Below are positions 28,558 through 37,727 of a DNA stretch of 64,000 nucleotides, in pieces. Position 1 is the stretch's first letter, and the number at the start of each line of letters is the position of its first letter. Origin of the DNA: Corallococcus sp. AS-1-6 (GTDB taxonomy: Bacteria > Myxococcota > Myxococcia > Myxococcales > Myxococcaceae); assembly GCF_020037015.1 (NCBI RefSeq), contig NZ_JAIQDE010000008.1, positions 62,001 to 126,000 on the forward strand, read 5' to 3'. The notes under the pieces were generated by a model. The model was not told the origin of the DNA. It saw nothing but the letters and a program-made list of their open reading frames with translations, and ran no database searches. Both the position numbers and the translations under genes were made by a program.

Positions 28558-31500
28558 TCACACGTCCGAGGGCGCGTTGCCTTCGGGCGGCAGCCCGCCT
28601 ATGCCCTCCAGCGGCGCGTGGGGCTGCTGGGGGGCGCCCAGCTCCAGCCGCTGGCCCTCCTCACGGCGCGCGGGCAGGTCGATGACGCTCTGGAGCTGCT
28701 GGCTCACGGAGCGGAAGAAGCCGGTGAGCAGCTCCGGCCGGTCCGCGAGCAGGTCCAGGAAGTCGCGCCGGTCGATGACGAGCACGCGCGAGTCCACCGC
28801 GGCCACCATGTCCGTGGGCCGGGGCGCGCCGTCCAGCAGGCTCACCTCGCCAATGGCCTCCTTCGCCTGGAAGCGCAGCACGTGCTCGCCGTTGCGGAAC
28901 GCGTCCACCGCGCCCTCGACGATGACGTAGAGCGCGTCGCCCGGGTCCCCCTGGCTGTAGAGCCGCTGGCCCGCCTTGAAGGACGCCTCGCGCGCCACCT
29001 CCGCGATGGCCGCGATGTCGTCCACGTCGCTCTGCGAGAAGACGCTCACGCCCTCCAGGGCGAACATCCGTTGGACGATGGTATCGCTCATGTCACCCTC
29101 CTGCGGGAGCACGTCCAGGCCGTTCACCCGCGCCACGTGGCGGGCGCACGCGCGCAGCACCAGGTCCTCACTCTGCACGAGCCCCGCCAGCCGCCGCCAC
29201 AGACGGCCCGGCGCTCCGGGCGGCAACTCGCGGTGGTGGGCCTCCACCTGCTCCATCACCAGCTCGCGCTCCTCCTGCGCCACCAGGTTCTCCAGCAGCT
29301 CCAACGCGTAGGCGCGGCGGCGCGAATCGTTGCCCACCAGGTGCTGGTGGATGCGGCGCATGGCCTGCGGCGGGTGCAGCAGGCCCAACAGGAAGAACGA
29401 CAGCTCCAGCGCCTGGTCCAACCGGTCGCCCACCGCGCGGGTGAGCAGCGACTGGGGCCCCAGCGCCGCCTGCACGTCGCGGAAGGCGCCCACCAGTTGG
29501 CGGTACGTGTCGCGGCGGCGGCCCAGCGCCTCGTGGATGCGGTCCACGTCCACCGGGTGGTCCGGCTGCTCCTCGCGCAGACGCGACAACTGCGCGCCGA
29601 TGCGGAAGTGCAGCGCCGCGTCGTCGCGCACGTTGGAGAACAGCAGCGCGTTGAGCGCCGCGGACGAACCGATGCCGCGCAGCACGCGGGGCAGTTGCAT
29701 CCGCATGGCCAGGGGCGCGGCCTTGTTGTTGAGCTGCAGCTCCAGCAGCGGCGTCACCGCGTCGCCCAACTGCACCAGCGACTCGCGCGCGGCCGGGCGC
29801 TCCTCGCGCCAGCCGAGGAACGGCAGCAGGCGCGGCGCCAGCTCCACGTAGCCGCCCTCGCCCACCGCCACCAGCGCCACGCGCCGCACGGAGATGTCCA
29901 TGTCCTCCAGGTAGAGGGACAGCGGCCCCGCGAAGCGAGGGTCCTTCAGCCGGCCCAACAGCCGCGCCACCTCGCGCCGCTCGGCCACGGGCGCGTGGTC
30001 GCCCTTCGCCAGCAATTCGCGCAGGGACTCCAGCGCCGCGGAGTTGCCCTGCGTGCGCATCAGCGCGCCAATCGCCGCGCAGCGCAGGCCCACGTCGGAG
30101 CTGGTGAGCAGCGGCGGCAGGAGCCGCTCCGCGCGCTCCGGGGACAGCCGCGCCAGGGCCCACACGGCCTGGTCGCGGGGGCGCCGGGGGCCCTCCTCCA
30201 CCAGCCGCTCCAGCATGGGCGCCAGCTCCCGCGCCTCGAAGGACAGGGCCAGCGTCACGCCGCGCTCCTGCACGCGCTCGTGGGGATGGGACAGGAGCGC
30301 GGCCAGGTGCTGCCGCAGGGGCGCGGCCTCCGCCTGCTCCAGCATGTCCACCGCGCGCAGCACCCGCTCCGGCGTGGGCGCGCCCAGCGCCTCCACCAGC
30401 AGCTTCTGCGCCTCGCCGCCCAGCTCCACCTCTTCCTCTTCGTGCGCGCCCACCTGCTCGCCCAGCGCCGTGAGGTACGCGGGCTTCAGGCGCACGAGCA
30501 GCAGCCCCAGCGCGGCGCACAGCCCCACCACCGCCACCGCCATGGTGATGCCGTTGGCACCCCGGCCCGCGCCGATGAGCAGCAGGCCCGCCAGCACCAC
30601 GCCGCCCTTGCGCAGCAGCCCGTCCACCGCGCTGCGCAGCCCCTCGCGCTGCTCGTCCGGCACCGCCGCGTAGAGCAGTTGGATGCCCACCGGCAGGATG
30701 GAGTAGCTCACCGCCGTCTCCACCAGCCGCAGCAGGTGCACCGGCCACAACTGCCCGGTGGCCAGCGTGGCGCCCGCCAGCGGCGCGAGCACCAGCGGCA
30801 CCAGCGCCAGGTACATGAGCAGGCCCATGCGCTTGAGCAGCCGCTCCGCCACGAGGAGCTGGAACGCCACGCAGAACAGGCCAATCCACAACTGCAGCGA
30901 GCCGAACAGCGCCGCCAGCCCGTCCTCGCTGAGCGTGCCCTCCACGCGCAGGCGGAAGAGGTAGTCCACGAAGGACGACAGCACCGCGAACGCGATGCCC
31001 AGCGCCGCCAGCACCTGCGCGTAGGGGCTCTCCCCCAGGTAGCTCCACGCCGGGAACCACGCCTGCAGCGACCGCGTGCGCGGGGGCGGCGCCGGCTCCG
31101 CCTTGTGCAGGTGGTGGAAGATGGCGCCCGCGGCCAGCAGGCTCACCGCGCCGCTCACCACCACGGCGGGCGTGCCCAGCCGCACCGCCAGCGCCTGCAC
31201 CAGCAAACCGCCCGCGATGCCTCCGCCCATGCCGAAGCCGTTGAGCACGGTGAAGGCCCGGCGCGCCTCGCGCGCGTCGAACGCGGACGCCATGCGGCCC
31301 CAGAAGCGGAACGACACGAACGTGCTGAAGCAGTCCGCGAACAGGTACAGCGCCAGCGCCGGCATGCGCTGCCCCGCGGACAGCGCCGCCGCCAGCCCCA
31401 GCGCCAGCACCCCGCCCACCCCGGTGAGGATGCCCGGGGACTCCGTGGGCGCGTCCGGCCGGGCGCGCGGCAGCAGCGTCAGCGCCGCCGTCATCAACGC

Positions 31501-31662
31501 ACCCAGGAGGTAGAGGTACGGCAGCGCCTGGGACTCGAAGCGCGACAGCACCAGCGCGTTCGCGGACGTCTTGAGCTGCGTCACCCCGGCGATGAGCGCG
31601 AACTGGAAGGCACCCGCCGGCAGGACGCGGCGGTTCCAGGATGAGGTTTCGGAAGGGGCCAC
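28558..31662 (-). CDS. Transporter-like (MFS/NTT) protein fused to HEAT repeats and a cyclic-nucleotide-binding domain
   Basis: 1034 residues from GTG. Residues 1-420 contain about 12 membrane segments arranged like an MFS or ATP/ADP-translocase (NTT) carrier. Residues about 440-870 are helical pairs of HEAT type (for example RDQAVWALARLSPERAERLL). Residues about 890-1010 are a cNMP-binding domain, with GQRLYSQGDPGDALYVIVEG and a phosphate-binding cassette IGEVSLLDGAPRPTDM that keeps the Gly-Glu and Arg positions. Carrier/HEAT/cNMP fusions suggest transport or signalling gated by a nucleotide. The substrate is unknown. Confidence 0.75.
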   Translation of the reverse strand: MAPSETSSWNRRVLPAGAFQFALIAGVTQLKTSANALVLSRFESQALPYLYLLGALMTAALTLLPRARPDAPTESPGILTGVGGVLALGLAAALSAGQRMPALALYLFADCFSTFVSFRFWGRMASAFDAREARRAFTVLNGFGMGGGIAGGLLVQALAVRLGTPAVVVSGAVSLLAAGAIFHHLHKAEPAPPPRTRSLQAWFPAWSYLGESPYAQVLAALGIAFAVLSSFVDYLFRLRVEGTLSEDGLAALFGSLQLWIGLFCVAFQLLVAERLLKRMGLLMYLALVPLVLAPLAGATLATGQLWPVHLLRLVETAVSYSILPVGIQLLYAAVPDEQREGLRSAVDGLLRKGGVVLAGLLLIGAGRGANGITMAVAVVGLCAALGLLLVRLKPAYLTALGEQVGAHEEEEVELGGEAQKLLVEALGAPTPERVLRAVDMLEQAEAAPLRQHLAALLSHPHERVQERGVTLALSFEARELAPMLERLVEEGPRRPRDQAVWALARLSPERAERLLPPLLTSSDVGLRCAAIGALMRTQGNSAALESLRELLAKGDHAPVAERREVARLLGRLKDPRFAGPLSLYLEDMDISVRRVALVAVGEGGYVELAPRLLPFLGWREERPAARESLVQLGDAVTPLLELQLNNKAAPLAMRMQLPRVLRGIGSSAALNALLFSNVRDDAALHFRIGAQLSRLREEQPDHPVDVDRIHEALGRRRDTYRQLVGAFRDVQAALGPQSLLTRAVGDRLDQALELSFFLLGLLHPPQAMRRIHQHLVGNDSRRRAYALELLENLVAQEERELVMEQVEAHHRELPPGAPGRLWRRLAGLVQSEDLVLRACARHVARVNGLDVLPQEGDMSDTIVQRMFALEGVSVFSQSDVDDIAAIAEVAREASFKAGQRLYSQGDPGDALYVIVEGAVDAFRNGEHVLRFQAKEAIGEVSLLDGAPRPTDMVAAVDSRVLVIDRRDFLDLLADRPELLTGFFRSVSQQLQSVIDLPARREEGQRLELGAPQQPHAPLEGIGGLPPEGNAPSDV

Positions 31663-31873
31663 GGGCGCGGGGGTGCGGACAGGATAGCGTGGAGCCCGCT
31701 ATTCACGAATACCACTCTTCAGGTCCCAAGAGCATCCGCCCTTCCGTCGCAGCCGTCCGCCCGCCTGCCCGGCGTCGCAGCCGGACTCCGGACCGGGAGT
31801 CCTTGCGGCTCCCACGGAGGGACGCGCCGGGGAGCCCCCGGAACGCGGGCCGCGTGACGTACACTCCGGCGCC
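31663..31873. promoter_or_regulatory. Divergent intergenic region
   Basis: 211 bases between the carrier fusion (minus) and the RDD gene (plus). A TACACT hexamer at 31860-31865 lies 8 bases before the RDD GTG. On the minus strand TATCCT lies about 20 bases before the other start. No gene or clear operator is seen in the rest. Confidence 0.4.
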
Positions 31874-32719
31874 GTGACGCCCACCCCCGACACCCTGCTC
31901 GACGGCACCCACACGGTGCTGACCCCGGAGTACGTGGAGTTCCGCTTCACGCTGGCGGGGGTGTACTCGCGCTTCCTCGCGTGGCTGATGGACGCGCTCA
32001 TCGTCGGCTTCGCCACGACGGGGGTGCTGCTGGTGTTCCAGGTGGCCATGGCCGCGTTCCCCGGGTTCGCCAGCGCGCTGGGCATCGTCGTCTACTTCCT
32101 GGTGGACTGGGGCTACGGCATCACCCTGGAGACCGTGTGGGCGGGCCAGACGGTGGGCAAGCGCGTGATGTCCCTCCGGGTCATCCAGGAGAGCGGCGTG
32201 CGCATCGGCTTCTACCACGCGGCCCTGCGCAACCTGGCGCGCGTGGTGGACCGGCTGCCGCTGCTCTACCTCGTGGGCGGCTCGGTGGCGCTCGTGTCGC
32301 GCTCGCACCAGCGGCTGGGGGACCTGCTCGCCGGCACCATCGTCGTGCGCGAGCGGCGCCTCAAGGTGCCCTCCGCCCTGGAGACGCGCGGCGAGGAGGG
32401 CCTGCTGGCGGATCCGCTGTTCGTCTCGCGCGTGAAGCGGCTGTCCACCGAGGAGCGGGAGCTGGTGCTGTCCGCCGCCCTGCGCCGCGAGGAGCTGCGG
32501 CTGGAGGCCCGGCTCACGCTGTTCTCCGCGCTGGGCGCACGGCTCCAGGACTCGCTCGCCATAAAGCCCGCCCACCTCTCGGACGAGAAGTGGACGCTGC
32601 TCGTCGCCGCCGCCCTGCTGCCCGCCCCGGCCACGCGCCCGGGGCGGCCCACGTCCGGACCTAGAAGTACGTCGCCAGGCCCACGGAGCCCGTCAGCGAC
32701 GTCTGCGTATCCTCGTTGA
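31874..32719 (+). CDS. RDD-family membrane protein
   Basis: 281 residues from GTG. The RDD signature is visible: YSRFLAWLMDALIV near residues 31-44 (Arg-Asp), two or three membrane helices, TVGKRVMSLRVI, and RLGDLLAGTIVVRER. A charged helical tail of about 110 residues follows. RDD proteins often sit with SpoIIM, DUF4129 and MoxR genes, which here lie 6-14 kb upstream. Proposed roles in ion transport are not established for this type. The last 59 bases overlap the convergent barrel gene, and the final Ser/Pro/Arg-rich residues may reflect read-through into it. Confidence 0.75.
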   Translation: MTPTPDTLLDGTHTVLTPEYVEFRFTLAGVYSRFLAWLMDALIVGFATTGVLLVFQVAMAAFPGFASALGIVVYFLVDWGYGITLETVWAGQTVGKRVMSLRVIQESGVRIGFYHAALRNLARVVDRLPLLYLVGGSVALVSRSHQRLGDLLAGTIVVRERRLKVPSALETRGEEGLLADPLFVSRVKRLSTEERELVLSAALRREELRLEARLTLFSALGARLQDSLAIKPAHLSDEKWTLLVAAALLPAPATRPGRPTSGPRSTSPGPRSPSATSAYPR

Positions 32720-33179
32720 GCGCGATGTAGAAGTTGTACTGCGCGCGCACGCCCAGGCTCACGGAATCGCTGAGGAAGAAGTCCACGCCCGCGTTGGGCC
32801 CGATGCCCACGAAGTTGCTGACGGTCTCCTTGAACACGATGAGGTAGCTCACGTCCGTGCCGATATACGGGCGGATGGTCTCCTCCAGCAGCAGGTACCG
32901 GATGCCCAGCGACGGGGCCAGGCCCACCACGCGCTTCTCCGGCGTGGAGAAGGTGTCCGTCGGGAACATCAGCTTCGACAGCGAGACGACCTCGAAGCCG
33001 TTCTCGATGTAGAGGCTTCCCTCCAGGCCGATGAACGGCGTCCCCGCGAGGCCCGCGGTGCGCTTGAAGTCCATGTAGCCCAGCGACAGGCCCAGACTCC
33101 GGTTGGAGAACTGCGCGTGAGCAGGAGCCGCGCCCAGCAGGGCGGCGAGCAAGCCGAAAGCACAAAGGTAGGTACGCAT
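32661..33179 (-). CDS. Small outer-membrane beta-barrel protein
   Basis: 172 residues. A signal peptide (about 1-22, ending APAHAQ) is followed by strands with alternating aromatic residues (LGLSLGYMDFKR, SYLIVFKETV, AQYNFYIALN), ending in Phe (GLATYF), the usual signal for the BAM machinery. Length fits an 8-stranded barrel. A minus-strand TAGAGT (33193-33188) lies 8 bases before the ATG. Function is unknown. Confidence 0.72.
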   Translation of the reverse strand: MRTYLCAFGLLAALLGAAPAHAQFSNRSLGLSLGYMDFKRTAGLAGTPFIGLEGSLYIENGFEVVSLSKLMFPTDTFSTPEKRVVGLAPSLGIRYLLLEETIRPYIGTDVSYLIVFKETVSNFVGIGPNAGVDFFLSDSVSLGVRAQYNFYIALNEDTQTSLTGSVGLATYF

Positions 33180-33187
33180 GGCGGCGC

Positions 33188-33193
33188 ACTCTA
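33188..33193 (-). promoter_or_regulatory. -10 element of the barrel gene
   Basis: TAGAGT on the minus strand, 8 bases before the start at 33179. It predicts a leaderless mRNA. Confidence 0.4.
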
Positions 33194-33243
33194 CAGCCGG
33201 GCTAACCCCTGGAAAACAGCGCTGATTCAGCTCAAGGCCGGCG

Positions 33244-33273
33244 TTGCCTCACGGGGTGGCGCTCTCCTACACT
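33244..33273 (+). promoter_or_regulatory. Sigma-70-like promoter of the TPR lipoprotein gene
   Basis: TTGCCT (33244-33249) and TACACT (33268-33273) have an 18-base spacer, and the -10 ends 9 bases before the ATG at 33283. Confidence 0.5.
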
Positions 33274-33282
33274 CGGCCGGCC

Positions 33283-34341
33283 ATGCGTCTTCGCCTCTTC
33301 CTCACGCTGACCGCCGCCGCCTCCCTCACCACCACCGCCTGCCTCAGCACGCCGCCCCCGCATGAACGGGCGCTCATCAACAACGAGCTGTGCGCGCAGG
33401 AGATGGCCAACGGAGACCTGCAGAAGGCGGAGACCTACTGCAACCTGGGCCTGGAGTTCTCCCCCCAGTACGCGGACCTGTGGGCCAACAAGGGCCTCAT
33501 CGCCATGTACTCGGGCAACAAGGGCAAGGCGAAGGAGTTCTTCATCAAGGCCCTGCGCTTCAACCAGGAGCACCTCCAGGCCTACCAGAACCTGGGCGTG
33601 CTCTACCTGGATGAAGGCGCCTACGGAAAGGCCCACGACAACTTCAAGCGCGCCCTGCAGGTGAACCCGGACAACCTGGAGTCGCGCTACGACCTGGGCC
33701 TCACCTACATGAAGATGGGCAAGAAGAAGGAGGCCAAGAAGGAGTTCGACACGCTGCTCGCGGTCAACCCCAACGTGGCCAACGCCCACCACAACCTCGG
33801 CATCATGGCCTACGAGGACAAGGACCTGGAGGGCGCCTTCGAGCACATCTCCCAGGCCGCCCAGCTCACCCCCGACTCCGCGGAGGTGTGGCACGACCTG
33901 GGCACCGTGCTGATGGAGCAGAGCCGCTTCGCGGAGGCCCGCGAGGCCTTCGGCAACTGCGCCCGCCTGGATGAGAAGAACGCCAGTTGCCTCAACAACC
34001 TGGCCGTGGCCCAGCGCAAGGTGGCCCTCACCGACTCCGCCCTCAAGGAGCTCAAGGACACCCAGACGGCGGAGAACAGCGCCCCGGCCATGTACCTGCT
34101 CGCGCGCCAGTACCGGGAGAAGGGCCTGCTCGCGGAGGAGGAGAGCGCCTACCGCAAGTGCGTGAAGCTGGACGCCAAGTTCGCGCCCTGCCACTTCGGC
34201 CTCTTCCAGATCTTCTCCGAGGCCCACAAGCAGACCCACGCGCAGACGGCCTGCAAGAACTTCATGAAGTTTGGAACCTCCGAGGAATTCCCCACCGAGT
34301 ACACGACGTGTGAGAGATTCCTGGCCAACGACTCGTTCTAG
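33283..34341 (+). CDS. TPR-repeat lipoprotein
   Basis: 352 residues. The ATG at 33283 gives a signal peptide with a lipobox-like end (SLTTTAC, Cys near residue 20). About seven tetratricopeptide repeats follow (for example AYQNLGVLYLDEGAYGKAHDNFKRAL and the repeat after it). The overall layout recalls Tgl-like TPR pilotin lipoproteins of myxobacteria that assist secretin assembly, but this is longer and I cannot show orthology. Cysteines recur in the last third (CARLDEKNASC, CVKL, APC, TAC, TTC). It lies immediately upstream of the FHA protein and near the T3SS. Confidence 0.72.
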   Translation: MRLRLFLTLTAAASLTTTACLSTPPPHERALINNELCAQEMANGDLQKAETYCNLGLEFSPQYADLWANKGLIAMYSGNKGKAKEFFIKALRFNQEHLQAYQNLGVLYLDEGAYGKAHDNFKRALQVNPDNLESRYDLGLTYMKMGKKKEAKKEFDTLLAVNPNVANAHHNLGIMAYEDKDLEGAFEHISQAAQLTPDSAEVWHDLGTVLMEQSRFAEAREAFGNCARLDEKNASCLNNLAVAQRKVALTDSALKELKDTQTAENSAPAMYLLARQYREKGLLAEEESAYRKCVKLDAKFAPCHFGLFQIFSEAHKQTHAQTACKNFMKFGTSEEFPTEYTTCERFLANDSF

Positions 34342-34368
34342 CCGTCCCTTCGGGTAGCGACACACGCG

Positions 34369-35424
34369 ATGAGCGTCCGTCTGACCGTCACGCAGCGCAG
34401 CGAGGCCGGAGGCGCCTCGGGCAAAGAGGTCGTCCTCGACGACTCCGTCATCACCCTGGGGCGGGACAAGACCTGCCAGGTGGTGCTCCCGCAGCAGGCG
34501 GTGTCGCGCAACCACGCGCGCATCAGCCAGGAGGGCACCCTCTACTTCCTGGAGGACCTGGGCAGCGCCTACGGCACGAAGATCAACGGCAAGACGCTCC
34601 CCAAGGGAGAGAAGGAGCTGCTGCGCAACGGCGACGTCATCGCCATCGCGCAGTACGACGTCCGCTTCGACAAGGTCGTCGAGATCGCCCCGGACGTCAG
34701 CGACAAGACGTCGTTCCTCGCGCGCGGCATCCTGAAGGACGCGATGCGCGGGCTCGCCGGCGGCGAGGAGCGCTTCCTGCGCTACATGAACGGCCCGCGC
34801 GAGGGCCAGCGCATCGAAATCTCCGAGGCCCAGGAGCACATCTTCGGCCGCGACGAGAAGGAAGCCGACGTCATCCTCAAGGACGACCTCGTCTCCCGCA
34901 AGCACGCCAAGGTGCGCCGTGACTGGTCCGGCACGCACGTGGAGGACCTGGGCAGCCGCAACGGCATCAAGGTCAACAAGAAGCGGGTGAACCGCAAGGC
35001 GCTCAAGGACGGCGACGAGCTGGAGATTGGCGCCACCCGCTTCGTCTACGTGGACCCCGCCGAGCCCCCCGACGAGCCCGCGGTGAGCCTCTCCGCGGAG
35101 AGCTCCGCCGTCGTCCCGGCCCCGTCGCCGCCGCGCCCCTCCCCGCCCAAGCGCGAGGAGCCGCCCCCGCCGGAGCCCGAGCCGGAGCCCGCCCCCGCGC
35201 CGCCGGAGGAGCAGCCCGCCTCCGAGGACGGGTCCGCGTCCTCCTCCGAGGAGCCGCAGCCCGACGGGGGCGAGGAGCTGCCCATGCCGGAGCCCGAGCC
35301 CGAGCCCGCCCCGGCGGCCATGTCCGCGCTGGCGGACAAGAAGAAGCTCGTCCCGCTCATCGTCATGGGCGTGGTGGGGCTGAGCTTCCTGGTGCTGATG
35401 ATCGCCGTGCTCGCCGGCGCCTGA
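34369..35424 (+). CDS. Twin FHA-domain protein with C-terminal membrane helix
   Basis: 351 residues. FHA domain 1 (about 20-100) has ITLGRDKTCQVVL and VSRNHARI; FHA domain 2 (about 140-230) has HIFGRDEKEADVIL and VSRKHAKV. Both keep the Arg, Ser and His that read phosphothreonine. A Pro/Glu-rich linker (about 240-320) leads to one membrane helix (about 330-349) with almost nothing beyond it. T3SS ring protein SctD also has an FHA-like cytoplasmic domain and one helix, but SctD then has a periplasmic domain that is absent here. It is convergent with sctV. A role as a phosphorylation-reading partner of the T3SS is only suggested by position. A TAGCGA lies 8 bases upstream. Confidence 0.8.
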   Translation: MSVRLTVTQRSEAGGASGKEVVLDDSVITLGRDKTCQVVLPQQAVSRNHARISQEGTLYFLEDLGSAYGTKINGKTLPKGEKELLRNGDVIAIAQYDVRFDKVVEIAPDVSDKTSFLARGILKDAMRGLAGGEERFLRYMNGPREGQRIEISEAQEHIFGRDEKEADVILKDDLVSRKHAKVRRDWSGTHVEDLGSRNGIKVNKKRVNRKALKDGDELEIGATRFVYVDPAEPPDEPAVSLSAESSAVVPAPSPPRPSPPKREEPPPPEPEPEPAPAPPEEQPASEDGSASSSEEPQPDGGEELPMPEPEPEPAPAAMSALADKKKLVPLIVMGVVGLSFLVLMIAVLAGA

Positions 35425-35462
35425 GCCGCGCCCTCCCCTTCTCCTTCCCCCGGAAACGACAA

Positions 35463-35488
35463 GGCCCCCGCTCGAGGAAGCGGAGGCC
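35463..35488. terminator. Bidirectional terminator between the FHA gene and sctV
   Basis: GGCC-c-CCGCT (35463-35472) pairs with AGCGG-a-GGCC (35479-35488) around a 6-base loop, lying between two convergent stop codons. Confidence 0.6.
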
Positions 35489-35514
35489 CTGGGTCCTTCA
35501 GCCGCTCCCGGCCG

Positions 35515-37653
35515 CTACCGGCCGGAGGAGATGCGCGCCACCGGCTGGATGTTCAGGTCCGGGGACAGCTCCTGGTAGCTGAGGATGGAGAACGAGGGGT
35601 TGAACTCGTACTCCAGCAGCTTGCGCACGTAGCGGCGGATGTCCATCGCCGTGAGGATGACGGGGCGCTGGGCGCTGGGCGGCAGGTGGCCGCACTCCGA
35701 GCGCACCGCGCCGACGATCTCCTGGGCGATCTCCGGCTCCAGCGCCAGGTGCGCGCCCGCGGAGGTGCGCTTGATGGAGCTGCGGATGGCCTCCTCGATG
35801 TTCGGGTCGAGCAGGTACACCACCAGCGTGCCGGTGCCGCGCGCGTACTTGTGGGAGATGTAGCGGCGCAGCGAGGCGCGGACATGCTCGGTGAGCATGA
35901 CGTTGTCGGCCTCCACCTGGCCGTACTCGGACAGGGCCTGGAGGATGCCGCGCAGGTCGCGGATGGAGATCTCCTCCTCCACCAGGCGCCCGAGGATGTC
36001 CGTCAGCTTCAGCACGTTGACGATCTTCGGGACGACCTCCTTGACGATGGCCGGGAAGGCCTTCTCCAACTGCTCCAGCATCGTCTGCGTCTCCTGCACG
36101 CCCACGAACTCGCGCGCGTTCTTCCGGAGCACGGCGGCGGTGTGCAGGATGATGTAGCCGGGCACATCCCAGGTGGTGAGGCCCGCGGACTCGAGCGTCT
36201 CCCGGAACTGCTCGGGCACCCACGCGGCCGGCTGACGCGTCGCGGGGTTGATGGCCTCGAAGCCGGGGATGTTCATCAGCTTGAGGCGCTCCACCGTGTC
36301 GTTCACCAGGATGTGGCCCAGGGTGGCCTGGCCGGTGACGACGGGCACCTCGTTGATTTGAATCTGGTAGGCCCCGGGCGGCAGGCCGCCGTTGCCGCGC
36401 GCGCGCACGCCGGGGAAGCGCACGCCCAGCTCCACGAAGAGGCCGTCGCGCATGAACGGGATGAGCTCGAAGAGGAACTTGCCGCCGTCCTGCCGCGAGT
36501 CCACGAAGGGCACCAGCGCGTCGGAGACCTCCAGCACGATGGGCGTGACGACGGGGATGAACAGCTCCGAGTCCGGGTTGAGCTGCTCCTTGGGCGGGGG
36601 CTCGGCGGACACGGGCGTGCCGAAGCTGGACTCCATCGCGGGGCCGGCCTCCTCGGCGGCCAGCGCCTCGTCGCGCTTGCGCATCATCGTCCAGGCGCCG
36701 AAGCCCGCGCCCGCGCCCAGCAGGAAGAAGGGAATCTTGGGCAGACCGGGGATGAGGCCCAGGCCCACGAGCATGGCCGCCGCGATGGCGATGGCCTTCG
36801 GGAAGGCGGTGAGCTGGCTGCCCACGTCCTTGCCCAGGTGCGCGCCCTCCTCCTCGCCGCCCACGCGCGTCACCAGGATGCCGGCGCAGGTGGAGATGAG
36901 GATGGCGGGGATCATGCCGACCAGACCGTCACCGATGGTGAGCAGCGTGTACTTCTGCGCGGCGTCACCGGCGGCCATGCCCTTCTGGGTGACGCCGATG
37001 ATCAGGCCGCCCACGATGTTGATGACCGTGATGATGATGGACGCGATGGCGTCGCCCTTCACGAACTTCATCGCGCCGTCCATGGCGCCGAAGAGCTGGC
37101 TCTCACGCTCCAGGTCGCGGCGCTTCTTCTTCATCTGGTCCTGATCAATCACGCCGGCGCGCAGGTCCGCGTCGATGGACATCTGCTTGCCGGGCATGGC
37201 GTCCAGAGTGAAGCGCGCGGCCACTTCCGCGACGCGCTCCGAGCCCTTGGAGATGACGATGAAGTTCACCACCACCAGGATGAGGAAGAGGATGGCGCCG
37301 ACGACGAAGTTGCCCTGCACCACGAAGTTACCGAACGCCACCACCACTTCGCCCGGGTCGCCGGTGAGCAGGATGAGTCGCGTGGTGGAGATGGTCAGCG
37401 ACAGGCGGAACATCGTCGTGATCAGCAGGATCGTCGGGAACGACGACAGGTACAGCGCGCTGGGCACGTAGAGGGAGATGAGGAGCAGTACCACCGAGAT
37501 GCTGATGTTCAGCGTCAGCAACACGTCCAGGATGATCGTCGGCAGCGGGACGATCATCATCGCGACGATGGCCACGACGACCACCGCCAGGACGATGTCG
37601 GAGTACTTGTTCAGGAAGCTGTTCGGATCGGCGTTGGCCATCGGCGGGGCCAT
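35515..37653 (-). CDS. sctV: T3SS export gate protein SctV (FlhA/FHIPEP family)
   Basis: 712 residues, the usual length. The first 330 residues have about eight membrane helices. The FHIPEP signature is present: VVNFIVISKGSERVAEVAAR followed by FTLDAMPGKQMSIDADLRAG. The C-terminal half is the cytoplasmic domain that forms the nonameric export gate ring and docks chaperone-substrate complexes. It is the last gene of the minus-strand T3SS locus and separated from the core operon by chaperone and small-protein genes, so it probably has its own transcript start. Confidence 0.95.
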   Translation of the reverse strand: MAPPMANADPNSFLNKYSDIVLAVVVVAIVAMMIVPLPTIILDVLLTLNISISVVLLLISLYVPSALYLSSFPTILLITTMFRLSLTISTTRLILLTGDPGEVVVAFGNFVVQGNFVVGAILFLILVVVNFIVISKGSERVAEVAARFTLDAMPGKQMSIDADLRAGVIDQDQMKKKRRDLERESQLFGAMDGAMKFVKGDAIASIIITVINIVGGLIIGVTQKGMAAGDAAQKYTLLTIGDGLVGMIPAILISTCAGILVTRVGGEEEGAHLGKDVGSQLTAFPKAIAIAAAMLVGLGLIPGLPKIPFFLLGAGAGFGAWTMMRKRDEALAAEEAGPAMESSFGTPVSAEPPPKEQLNPDSELFIPVVTPIVLEVSDALVPFVDSRQDGGKFLFELIPFMRDGLFVELGVRFPGVRARGNGGLPPGAYQIQINEVPVVTGQATLGHILVNDTVERLKLMNIPGFEAINPATRQPAAWVPEQFRETLESAGLTTWDVPGYIILHTAAVLRKNAREFVGVQETQTMLEQLEKAFPAIVKEVVPKIVNVLKLTDILGRLVEEEISIRDLRGILQALSEYGQVEADNVMLTEHVRASLRRYISHKYARGTGTLVVYLLDPNIEEAIRSSIKRTSAGAHLALEPEIAQEIVGAVRSECGHLPPSAQRPVILTAMDIRRYVRKLLEYEFNPSFSILSYQELSPDLNIQPVARISSGR

Positions 37654-37727
37654 CCTAATCCGTGCGCGCCCCCGAGCCCAAGGGGGGGCCTTCCCTCACC
37701 TGTCCGGCGAGGGAGCCTGCGGACAGC

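Noticed and set aside
28522-31644. A 1040-codon open frame on the plus strand
   Set aside because: It is antisense to the carrier/HEAT/cNMP gene, whose membrane segments and binding cassette are clear. The antisense translation is low-complexity Arg/Gln/His.
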